DNA of 64,000 nt. Source: Angiostrongylus vasorum. Its lineage: Eukaryota > Nematoda > Chromadorea > Rhabditida > Metastrongylidae. The position numbers were made by a program, and so were the translations under genes. Numbering within the stretch: the first letter of the stretch is position 1; each line of letters starts with the position of its first letter. Under the pieces are notes generated by a model, which was not told where the DNA came from, did no database searches, and saw only the letters and a program-made list of their open reading frames with translations. Shown one piece after another: positions 45,973-56,185 of the stretch. The stretch covers positions 602,501 through 666,500 of the forward strand of contig JADANN010000370.1 of NCBI GenBank assembly GCA_018806985.1. Reading direction: 5' to 3'.

Positions 45973-46304
45973 GCCAAACTCATCCCTTATCCTTTACAAT
46001 CTTTCAGAATTTCATAAGACTGTAGAACTTTAGTTACGTGCTAAACAAACGCTGAACTCACCAATGAAAGAAAGGTAATCACTAGGCTAAATGTGAACCA
46101 ACAACACACACCAGCAGCGGAATTGACCACATCTTGACGGAACAGCTGAAATAACGTCTTAATCACTATACTGTTAACTATCTTATAATACTAGTTATTA
46201 AACTAAACTCGTGGTTTATTGAAAAAATTTGCGGTAAAACTTGCTAAAAATCTTTTCAATCCTTAAACATTGGATTCTTAGAGGTTTCAAAACTCAAAAT
46301 TTGA

Positions 46305-46500
46305 AACCATAATGAGGCTGAGATATTCGCAGAACTTCGGACAGCTGGTGTATGCGGTGGGGACAGAACACGCTATTACACTATCCGGTGGCTAATGCGT
46401 TCACCATCACACTATGCGAGCCTTTCGTTTCACTTGTCTCTCAGTCGTGATATTGAGCTGTAGGTGCTATCAGCAATCACCCATCTACGGGAACAAAATT
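46305..46500 (-). repeat. dispersed repeat family 1
   Basis: Minus copy starting ataatgaggctgagatattcgcag and including the complement of the tRNA-like part (caccatcacactatgcgagcc), ending in the caatcacccatc body. Confidence 0.6.
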
Positions 46501-47085
46501 TAAAATTCGAAACCTCCTCACAGAGTTCAATGTGATGAGTAGATTCAATCGAAATGCTAAACAAATATTATTGTCAAAGGATACAAGACAAAAATACAAA
46601 AAACTTTCATGTCCTTTTTTATAACTTAAGAAGACGAGAATTGGAGAATAGCAAGACTAGAACATTCCGATTGGGAGAAAAGTGGAAAGAAAGAAGGAAA
46701 GAAATCAAAGGAGAAGTCGAAAAATACATTAGATAATAAAGAAATCATGTAAAAACATTGACTACCAATCTATGAGATGGACTTTTTTCTCTAGTAACAA
46801 TCGACAACGTGTGTAACGCCGCCCGTCATGGTCCCCAGAAAATTTAGGTGTTGGTGAAATTAATGGTATTAGATAAACAGAAAAAGAACGTAAAAAGAAG
46901 CTGGATATCAACTAACAAATACAACGACGATAATTAAGAACGGTAGAGCAGCGGAGATCGTTCTCGGAACCGACCAACTCCCATGCACCCAAAAATGCAA
47001 CCATGAGGCGATAATCTTAACAATAAATGGTGAAGTACTCAAAAGACTTACTTTCTGCAAACTTAAGCATAAATAATCGATATAT
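46501..47085. other. no gene recognised
   Basis: A-rich sequence with a Lys/Glu-rich 60-codon plus frame (46,554-46,736), best explained by base composition. Confidence 0.4.
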
Positions 47086-47086
47086 G

Positions 47087-47142
<56 letters not shown>
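47086..47142. repeat. (TA)n microsatellite
   Basis: About 27 uninterrupted TA units. Confidence 0.95.
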
Positions 47143-47145
<3 letters not shown>

Positions 47146-47189
47146 TCCTACGAACTGCCCTCGTTGAGCTGATGCGAGGCAGGTATACG

Positions 47190-47196
47190 TTGCCGC

Positions 47197-47227
<31 letters not shown>

Positions 47228-47243
47228 GCTGTTGTTGTTGTTG
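47190..47243. repeat. (GTT)n microsatellite
   Basis: About 17 GTT units with two GCT interruptions. Translated on the minus strand this gives an Asn run that should not be taken as protein. Confidence 0.95.
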
Positions 47244-47419
47244 CTTTGGTTCGATCGCTGACGTTTCACTGACTTCGCCTTCCTCAAAGCCTTGACGTAC
47301 TTTACATAACGACAACCTTGTAATTCGGTGGAATAACTATATTTTATTTTATTTGATCCATTTTCAGGTCTACTGTGTGAGTCCCGGCACTTTTTACATT
47401 TGATTCGTTTCCTCACAAC

Positions 47420-47600
47420 CATTCCGTTGACAGATGACTGCTGACGGCACCGGTAGATAGAAAACTAGCTGAGAGACATGCAGAGCAAAAGCCCTCCCGT
47501 AGCGCAGTGTGTAATGCGCGAGTTCCCGGAAAGAGAAATCATTGTTCGATCCGGCCTTGGGTCCAAGTTACTCACCGCGTTGTTCGGTGTGCGACCACCT
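47420..47600 (+). repeat. repeat family 1 fragment
   Basis: gatgactgctgacggcaccggtagatagaaaactagctgagaga joins a tRNA-like part with cgtagcgcagtgtgtaatgcg and gttcgatccgg, which looks intermediate between families 1 and 2. Confidence 0.5.
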
Positions 47601-47894
47601 CTGTGTTGTTCAAGTGGGATGACTAGTGAGACCCACCAGGTAAAAAGATCAAATTGTAAAAAGGTGCAAGATGAAGATTTTTTTAAACAAAATGGCGTAC
47701 ATTTATATGTTAGATCCTCATTAGTTCGATAGATATTCCACCGAATTATAAGGCCATCGTTACATTAAATACTTCCAGGCTCTCAAGAAGGCGAAGTTGC
47801 CGAACTGTCAGCCATCGAACCATAGCAACAGTAGCAACAACGACACTTTATACCAAACTCGTATCAACTCAACAACGGCAGTTCGTAGGAATAT

Positions 47895-47964
47895 ATCTGT
47901 ATGTTTATCTATACATATGTATACATATAAACATATGCATATATACATAGATCTGAATATATGC

Positions 47965-47996
<32 letters not shown>
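47895..47996. repeat. imperfect TA/CATA microsatellite
   Basis: Runs of atgtatacatataaacatatgc ending in about 14 TA units. Confidence 0.9.
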
Positions 47997-47999
47997 GGA

Positions 48000-48410
48000 C
48001 GGTGAATAACTGATTAGGTAAGTCAGTGCTAAACATGGAAAAAGAATTGTGCAAAAGCACTAATGTTAAGCAAAATGATGGACAGTGGTCTTTATTGTAC
48101 GTCAAAAAACAGACTTGTAAATTTCATCATCAAACAACATCCATTGTACTACCCTACTTTACGTTACTGTTACTGTCTTTACTGATTACTTGACATTATT
48201 ACTGAGGAAGAACAAATGACTATTAACCCTAATTTGTACATTAACCTACCAGAAAAAACGGTGGGAAGAAACCAAATGAGGAGAGATGTGAATGTGGAAG
48301 TGCTGAATGTGACGACCACGTCAATGCAGGAATATGTTCCTGAAGGAAAACTGGAGAAATATTCGAATGCCAATACTATGTTCTGACAAAAACAGAAAAA
48401 AAAGTCTTTC
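48000..48410. other. no gene recognised
   Basis: Non-repetitive sequence with no exon-like frame that I trust. Confidence 0.4.
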
Positions 48411-48411
48411 G

Positions 48412-48720
48412 TAATACAACCACAATGATGTTGAGATATTTTGCAAAACTCCAAACCGCAGGTGTCTGCGGTAGGGACCAAACACGCTATTAGCCCTTCC
48501 GAGAGCTAACGCGTTCATCATTACACCGTGCTGATCGTTCGCTTCGCCTTCCTCTCAACTAGTTTTCTACGTAACAGTGCCATCAGCGGTCAAACACCAC
48601 CCAAATTGATCTGGTGAGCACAAATCGTCATTGAACCCAGATAAACTGAGGCTGTAGTTGAAATCGCAATGTTAACCTTCTATTTACTGCCTAATACAAC
48701 TTTTCACGGCATTTTGACAT
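48412..48720 (-). repeat. dispersed repeat family 1
   Basis: Near-complete minus copy, from aatgatgttgagatattttgcaaaac to the cttctatttactgcctaatacaacttttcacg end. It directly abuts RTE copy E, which may have inserted next to it. Confidence 0.75.
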
Positions 48721-48721
48721 C

Positions 48722-50085
48722 TTCATCTGTATCACCTGTAGTCCCGTTGATCGTCGAGTGACTCCAGCCGGCGCCAGTAAATCTTCCATTTTTCCCCTGT
48801 CGCGTGCAAGAATAGCCCAATGGGTTCTGCTCGCACTAGGGACTCGTCGAGCATCATATCTTTCTTCGAGGCTCTTTGTGAAGAACTCTGACCATCGGGT
48901 CGGTGGTCTTCCTGCAGTAGGTTTGACATCCTGAGGAATCCAGTCACTAACAGCTCCTGTCCTTCGGTTGTCATTCATACGCACTACCTGTCCGGCCCAC
49001 CTTATCTTCGATTGTTTGGCGCACAGAACGGCATCTTTGATTTTTGATCGTCGACGCAGGTCGGAGCTTCGGATCCCTTTCCTTACTTGTGTGAAACGGG
49101 ATACTCCTAGCATCGTCCTTTCGACTTCACGTTCAATAACGCTGAGTGGTCTTCCATCCTGCTTACGCAGCGACCACGTTTCTGACGCATACGTTATGGA
49201 AAGAAATACCGTTGAGTCGAAAAGGTGGGCACGGAGTCGGGTGTTCTTTGTCCTCTTCACTACATCCTCGATGCTCTTGAAAGCTCTCCAGGCCGCTCGT
49301 TTCCTTCTGCTCAGCTCTGGAAAAGTCGTTCATCATATTGATTTCCCGACCTAGATAGTCATAACTGGAGCATTCGGAGATATTCGTTCCGTTGAGCGTG
49401 AATAGGGCATACGAAACCAATCCGTTCCTCATGAACGTCGTCTTTATGAGATTTAGTCGAAGACCAATCTTTCCACAAACTTTATCAAAGTCGGCAAGCA
49501 TACGTCCCTCTTGGCTAATGTTTGGTGTTCTAAAGACGATGTCATCAGCAAAGCGAATATTGTGTAACTGCCGACCATCGATTTTCACTCCCATATTATC
49601 CCATTCCAATGTTCGCATAACGTTCTCGAGGGTGGCGGTAAATAATTTTGGCGAGATAGTATCGCCTTGCCCTAACCCCTCTTTTTACATCAATGCTAAT
49701 ATCGTTGTAGAATGGTGATATTTTGGTTGTGAAATTTTTCACAGCTCACGAAGAATCTTTATGTACTGATTAGGGACTCACTGACTATCAAGGGCTTCCA
49801 TGACTGCTTCTATTTCACTTGAATCAAAGGCGTTCTGTAAATCGATGAAAGTAAGACAGAGAGGTCTTTTGTACTCTCGCAATACTTCAGTGAGCCTTGT
49901 TATCGTGTGGATGTGGTCCATAGTACTAAATTCTTTTCGAAACTCTGCTTGCTCACATGGCTGTCCTTCGTCCAGTGTTCTGTCAATCCTGTTTAGCATG
50001 ACTTGAGTGAAAAGTTTGTAGACGACAAGCAGCAAACAGATTCGGCGATAGTTGCCTATATCGTCTAAGTCACCCTAAGTCAACA
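48722..50085 (-). mobile_element. RTE-1-type LINE, copy E (5'-truncated)
   Basis: Minus copy holding the RT and C-terminal region only. Landmarks: [40 protein letters not shown] (about 49,780-50,035), RFADDIVFRTPN (about 49,525-49,560), and TYASETWSLRKQDGRPLSVI with the tail down to 48,740. The open frame 48,691-49,260 covers 189 codons, one of the longest in the window. Truncated near the start of the RT domain. Confidence 0.88.
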
Positions 50086-50330
50086 GAGATTTTTTAAAGA
50101 ACTTTTCAAAAGATGTTAACGCAATCTCAGTTTTAGACGACATAAATTTATTACGAACGCGTTATAAATGCTGAAAGAGTTATTCCAGAAAATCCGAAGG
50201 CCTGGCAGGAAATCCAAAGAGAAAGAATTTGCATTTTTTGTGGCCTTAAGTTTCATAGGGAACATACTTGTTTTCAGTACTGAATTGAAAACAAGTGGGC
50301 ATCTACTGGAGTGCTATGAAAATTTTTTAT

Positions 50331-50549
50331 TCAATAAGCGAAGGACCTAGCGAATGCATTTGCTAAACTTTGTTTCAGTACAAAAAACAGTACTCTTAAA
50401 TCGTTTTCGCAATCGCAGCATTTCATAGGAAGAACTGAAAGCCTTTCATTATGAATGAACCCAGTCTCACCGAGTGTAAAATTTCCAATACAGTCACCAG
50501 CACTCGCCTCTTCGAAGCTGACAGGGCCCGTTAGCAAATCATTTGACAC
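50331..50549 (-). CDS. possible terminal exon, function unknown
   Basis: After a strong acceptor (CTTTTTCAG) the minus frame reads VSNDLLTGPVSFEEASAGDC, IGNFTLGETGFIHNERLSVL and PMKCCDCENDLR, then continues to a TGA that overlaps an AATAAA. It could be a last exon. Alternatively a GTACTG donor after ENDLR could end it earlier in phase 0. It does not overlap any repeat. I do not recognise the family. Confidence 0.4.
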   Translation of the reverse strand: MSNDLLTGPVSFEEASAGDCIGNFTLGETGFIHNERLSVLPMKCCDCENDLRVLFFVLKQSLANAFARSFAY

Positions 50550-50587
50550 CTGAAAAAGCCTAAAATTACTAGTTGGTAGGCAATAAA

Positions 50588-50862
50588 ATAAAGAAGGGAG
50601 CGTTCGGTGTTGGCCAATCAATGAGGGGTGTGCCATGTATTCGACTTCATTAAGCATCTTAGAGGAAACTAGATACATATGTGGCTTCAAGTTTAGCGGT
50701 TTATCAAGTCAGTCTTGTTATCCTCCCAGAAAAGTCCAGTACCAATTTGCCAGCCCCGAAGGGATGGAAAGCTTGGCAAGCTTACGAATACGGTTGGAAC
50801 AACGACTAATCAATTGTGTACTGCAGGGCACCTTTAACCACTACGTCACAAACATCCCAGAC
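50588..50862 (-). repeat. SINE family 2, diverged
   Basis: Minus copy: tail caatgaggggtgtgccatgta, body ccagtaccaatttgccagccccgaaggg, poorly preserved tRNA-like head near 50,790-50,862. It lies about 40 bases upstream of the possible exon at 50,549. Confidence 0.65.
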
Positions 50863-51325
50863 GATAGTTAAATAAATGATTTACCTGTTCCACCACTAAG
50901 AAACAAGAGTAGTGTTGCCTAAATATTACATACTCCATTATGAGGGTAAACACTGGGTTTGATTATGAAGCAATATTAGAGCGACAACGTGTGTGTAAAC
51001 CCTATAACGGACGGACGCCGTTTAAAGTGATTCTTCGAATGGAATACGAGCAATCTTTCTTTGGCTGCAGAATTCTTGGCTTTTTTGAGAGTAAAAATTA
51101 CTTCTGAATAACTGCAGTGCTTTAGGGATTGTGAACACTGCAAGGTTGTAGAAGACACTTTGCTCTGCCATTCTATATGTATGAATGACATGTATGCTAC
51201 TATTTTCTTCCTATGGTCCATTACGCAAATACTTGCTGTCAGCATTGGGAAGTGTTTTGCATCCAATGTTGAGCGTATTCTGTGCTTCTTATATGTGAAC
51301 ATCCCATACAACAACCATAAAGGAT

Positions 51326-51604
51326 AAAGGATAAAGCTCTCGGAGTTGATCAATTCCTTAGGGATGCGCCATTCATCCCACTTCATTAAGCACCTTTTGG
51401 AGGTGATTAAATGCATATATGGCCTTTACAATGACACTCGCTGGCCTACCGATGCATCGAGCCAGTGGTGCTATCCTCCCAGAAAAGTCTGGTACCAATT
51501 TGCCAACCCCGGAGGGATGGAAGGCTTGGTGGACCATGGACGCGGGGATCGATTCCACGTGTTTGTTGCAGGGCGCCTCCGACGGCTGCGCTACACGCGC
51601 TTCT
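51326..51604 (-). repeat. tRNA-derived SINE, family 2
   Basis: Well-preserved minus copy: ggagttgatcaattccttagggatgcgcc tail, body ctggtaccaatttgccaaccccgg, head ending gcgctacacgcgc with ggggatcgattcc as the B-box. Confidence 0.8.
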
Positions 51605-51864
51605 GCAACAACCATAGTGATTAAAATGAAATAGCTCTTAATTGTTAGTCCAGTTAACGATCAACGAAATTTCTCTAGAAAGAGGTTTTTCTGTAAACCC
51701 TCAAGAGTAGACAATAGTGCTTCCAGTCTCACACCTACTATTTTGATCTGCTTTTTATTAGCTATCGAATATCGAAGCTACAGATAGCAAAAAATATCTG
51801 GAATGCACCAAACGGGCACTATAGTGTCAATAACACCCGTTATGAACTAATTATTTAAGCCGGA

Positions 51865-52145
51865 GACTGTGGCAAAGAGCAGTGATTAGAGGCGTTCTCC
51901 AATACACACGTGGCTGTAGGTTCAGTTCTGTGCCAAGAACTTACCAAGCTTTCCATCTTAATGGAATTGAAAAGTTGGTACCAGATTTGCTCATGAAGGC
52001 GTAAAAACTCTGGCTTCCTATATTGGCAGGTTATCGCAAGTTATGCATATGGGCCAACTACTCGTTTACTTACCGCTCTCACCCTACAAATGGAATCGAA
52101 TACACGGCGAATAGCTTAGGGGTTTTGATCAACACGGAACGTTTT
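51865..52145 (+). repeat. SINE family 2, diverged
   Basis: Plus copy: gagcagtgattagaggc, tggctgtaggttcagttc, ggtaccagatttgc, and cgaatagcttaggggttttgatc as a decayed tail. With 51,326-51,604 it forms another inverted pair. Confidence 0.5.
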
Positions 52146-52149
52146 CTAC

Positions 52150-52800
52150 TTCTACTATTTACATTACTTTCGCACATAGATGTTCGAATCCTCACAAAGT
52201 TCCAAATGAAGAAAGAAACTCACTTCGACTGGATTAACGAGTGGAGGCGAATTAGCCCACAAATAAACAACATCTTCAAGCGGATAAACATCTGGAGTAG
52301 TTTTTTGTTGAACAAAAGATACTGAGAAAATTGAAAGGTTAAAAATCATAAGATCTGCACCATGATGCCACTGTTCAAACTTGTGTGAATATTCTTAAGA
52401 AAATGATTTTATGGACGTAATAGTGGCCAGGTGATTAGACTGCATGCACTGGTGATACTGTGCTAGTGCTTACAACTTGCAAGACGAAGTGTGAACGATC
52501 TCCGATTAAGGAATGGAAACGAGTTGCCGTATGTCACCGAGACGTCCACATTTCTCCTGAAAAAAAAACCAGCTACAGTCCTACGGCTAACCAGTTATAG
52601 AAAGTCGAAATTAAAGTGATGCTTCCAGTGCTATTTGAAATCACGAGATTTGAAATCACGAGCTGCTTATATCTTTGGAATTGATCCGAGATTTATATAA
52701 GACCACATTTCCACACTGGTAATTACATTTTCCTCATGGATTTTCCTTAGGCGAATATATTTAAAGTGTTCTTGATACTTACTTGATACCTGAATAACAC
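52150..52800. other. no gene recognised
   Basis: Contains a possible tRNA-like remnant near 52,430-52,470 (gtggccaggtgattagactgcatgcac). Otherwise featureless. Confidence 0.35.
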
Positions 52801-53172
52801 GTCCTCACTGGTGGTGCAGGCCCCAGCAAAATCTCCATTTTTCGAAGATTTGCTGGTTAAGGCATTGCGGTTCTGTGGAATCTCGAGGTCAGCCTGGCCA
52901 AAGTCTGCCCCAGGTCTTCACCACCATGGGCAGTCGCAGCCTTTGTGGATCAAAGGGGAGATTTACCACCATGCGACTTTGATACCAGGACGATGGTGGA
53001 TCCTAGCATTAATTTACTTTTTAGCTAGATTTGCTGATGGAAACGCCTGACTCTTTCTCAGCTTGGGAGGCCCTGCCAGAAGATGAATCCCCCGCTGTAC
53101 ATCGCAGTCCGACACCCAGGAACGCCCTCTAGCCACGATGAGGCGGTATACCGTTGGGAGGCTTTAAAGTGT
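52801..53172 (-). repeat. unclassified repeat family 4, copy 3
   Basis: Minus copy. Conserved blocks aggtcagcctggccaaagtctgcc, ggagatttaccaccatgcgac, ggaaacgcctgact and gccacgatgaggcggta are the complements of those in copies 1 and 2. Confidence 0.7.
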
Positions 53173-53179
53173 TCAAACG

Positions 53180-53865
53180 TATTTATTTGCAGTTTGGACT
53201 AAAAAAAAGCTGTGTAATCAGAACTACATTTCTTATTATATGTTGACCACAGATTTTACCCTTCAAAAAGATGACGACGTCGTCGGTGGAACGCGAACAT
53301 GGAAGAAGTTTTTCAAACCTAGATATGACCTTCTCTTTTGTTTATAATTAACCGGATTACAATGATACAATGACATACAGCAATCCAAACATTTTCCTGA
53401 TTTTACCTATTATGAGTCATATTTGATGGTACACACATGTAGGGACATTCTTTTAAGCTCAGCATTGACCAATAATCCATGGTTTCTTGATGGACAAACG
53501 TGAGGTCCTTATTACAGCATCTTTTCTTTCGCAATAGCTAATGTTTCGATTATTTCGCCTTCTTCATCAAATATGGCGCGTGTCATAATAGGTAAATTCA
53601 GGAGAGGTTATTAACAAGTTCAACGCTGAAAGCGGCGACTATTGCGAGCTAACCCCGATCCTACTCCGCATCCAGACCAGATCCTCTGTTGATTCAAAAA
53701 AATCCTCGTCCATGTATCGCACCTACATGTTTAGACGATCAATGTGGAATCGAATGGGATAAACTTCAATAAAAAATTTTTACATTCTTCCGCATTGGAG
53801 GTAATCATGGGAAACCTGTGAAGAGTGGGTCACGCAGATAACCTTAGCTAAAAAACATCCCATTA
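53180..53865. other. no gene recognised
   Basis: A faint inverted Penelope-type tail may be present at 53,510-53,580 (agctaatgtttcgattatttcgccttcttcatc). No exon called. Confidence 0.35.
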
Positions 53866-53866
53866 T

Positions 53867-53867
53867 G

Positions 53868-53905
<38 letters not shown>

Positions 53906-53955
53906 ACATATATACACATATTTATACATGCGTACATATATATATATGTATATCC
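53867..53955. repeat. (TA)n and mixed TA/CATA microsatellite
   Basis: About 15 TA units grading into gtatacatatatacacatattt and back, leading into the ACAT array. Confidence 0.95.
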
Positions 53956-53968
53956 ATCATATACATAC

Positions 53969-54942
53969 ACACATACATACATACATACATACATACATAC
54001 ATACATACACATACATACATACATACATACATACATACATACATACATACATACATACATACATACATACATACATACATACATACATACATACATACAT
54101 ACATACATACATACATACATACATACATACATACATACATACATACATACATACATACATACATACATACATACATACATACATACATACATACATACAT
54201 ACATACATACATACATACATACATACATACATACATACATACATACATACATACATACATACATACATACATACATACATACATACATACATACATACAT
54301 ACATACATACATACATACATGCATACATACATACATACATACATACATACATACATACATACATACATACATACATACATACATACATACATACATACAT
54401 ACATACATACATACATACATACATACATACATACATACATACATACATACATACATACATACATACATACATACATACATACATACATACATACATACAT
54501 ACATACATACATACATACATACATACATACATACATACATACATACATACATACATACATACATACATACATACATACATACATACATACATACATACAT
54601 ACATACATACATACATACATACATACATACATACATACATACATACATACATACATACATACATACATACATACATACATACATACATACATACATACAT
54701 ACATACATACATACATACATACATACATACATACATACATACATACATACATACATACATACATACATACATACATACATACATACATACATACATACAT
54801 ACATACATACATACATACATACATACATACATACATACATACATACATACATACATACATACATACATACATACATACATACATACATACATACATACAT
54901 ACATACATACGTACATACATACATACATACATACATACATAC
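53969..54942. repeat. (ACAT)n array, about 975 bases
   Basis: Around 240 units of ACAT. I see only three departures: a cac junction near 54,008, a G at 54,321 and a G at 54,911. Because four does not divide by three, all six frames read through as His-Thr-Tyr-Ile or Met-Tyr-Val-Cys repeats. Confidence 0.98.
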
Positions 54943-54972
54943 AATATACATAAATACATACATACAAACATA

Positions 54973-55250
54973 CATGAGCGCACGTAGCGCAGTGGTCGGA
55001 GGAGCACTGCAATACACATGCGATCAATCCACGTGCCCCGAGCTCACCAAGCCTTCCAACCCTTCAAGGTTGGCAAATTGTTGCCAGACTTGTCTGCGAG
55101 AGTGGCAGCACTGGTTCAGTATATTGGTAGCCCACCGCGAGTCATTGTGAAGGCCAGATGTGTATTCAATCTTCTCCAACATTGTTTAATGAAGTCGAAT
55201 GCATCGCGCATTCCTCAGGGATTGATCAGTGATCCTCAGGAATCAATAGG
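54973..55250 (+). repeat. tRNA-derived SINE, family 2
   Basis: Plus copy whose head (gagcgcacgtagcgcagtgg) begins about 30 bases after the ACAT array. The body and tail (cctcagggattgatc) are intact. Confidence 0.8.
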
Positions 55251-55257
55251 TGATACG

Positions 55258-55320
55258 GGTGTATATATATACATATATATATATATACATATATATATAC
55301 ATATATATATATATACATAT
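55258..55320. repeat. TA/CATA microsatellite
   Basis: Runs of gtatatatatacatatatatatat between the SINE tail and the palindromic repeat pair. Confidence 0.9.
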
Positions 55321-56175
55321 AACTTTAATGATGCTGAGATATTTGCAAAACTCTGGACCGCAGGTGCCTATGGTGGGGAACGAACGCGCTATTGTCCTTT
55401 CCGGGGAGTAGCGCGCTCACCACCACACCATGCGGGTCCTTCGTTTCGCCTGTCTCTCAGCTAGTTCTATTGATCTTTTGCCATCAGCAATCACCCGTGA
55501 GCGGGATTGATCTGGGGGGCCCAAATCGGCAACGAACCCAGTTAAGCTGAGGCTGCAGTTATAATCACAATTTTGACTTATTATTTACTGCCTACTCTTT
55601 TTAGCGGCAGGTTATGCGTTGCGAAATATAACTTTAGTGATGCTGAGATATTTGCAAAAGCTGAGAGACAGGCGAAACGAAGGACCCGCATGGTGTGGTG
55701 GTGAGCGCGCTACTCCCCGGAAAGGACAATAGCGCGTTCGTTCCCCACCATAGGCACCTGCGGTCCAGAGTTTTGCAAATATCTCAGCATCATTAAAGTT
55801 ATATTTCGCAACGCATAACCTGCCGCTAAAAAGAGTAGGCAGTAAATAATAAGTCAAAATTGTGATTATAACTGCAGCCTCAGCTTAACTGGGTTCGTTG
55901 CCGATTTGGGCCCCCCAGATCAATCCCGCTCACGGGTGATTGCTGATGGCAAAAGATCAATAGAACTAGCTGAGAGACAGGCGAAACGAAGGACCCGCAT
56001 GGTGTGGTGGTGAGCGCGCTACTCCCCGGAAAGGACAATAGCGCGTTCGTTCCCCACCATAGGCACCTGCGGTCCAGAGTTTTGCAAATATCTCAGCATC
56101 ATTAAAGTTATATTTCGCAACGCATAACCTGCCGCTAAAAAAGAGTAGGCAGTAAATAATAAGTCAAAATTATAT
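55321..56175. repeat. near-identical palindromic array of repeat family 1
   Basis: A minus copy (55,321-55,657) is followed by a truncated plus copy (55,658-55,794), a full plus copy (55,795-56,103) and the start of a further plus unit (56,104-56,175). The arms look almost base-for-base complementary: for example the block from taactttaatgatgctgag to the tRNA-like part recurs inverted, with only an extra A in one aaaaa/aaaaaa run seen. This is far better conserved than other family 1 copies. Confidence 0.85.
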
Positions 56176-56185
56176 ACATATACAT

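Noticed and set aside
47063..47422. Minus-strand frame with an Asn run and Tyr-Ile repeats
   Set aside because: Produced by the (GTT)n and (TA)n microsatellites.
50976..51416. 146-codon minus-strand frame
   Set aside because: About a quarter of it comes from the family 2 SINE tail. The rest has no recognisable motif and no convincing acceptor and donor pair.
53863..55150. Open frames of 220-416 codons over the ACAT array on both strands
   Set aside because: They are translations of a tetranucleotide repeat that has no stop in any frame. Not genes.
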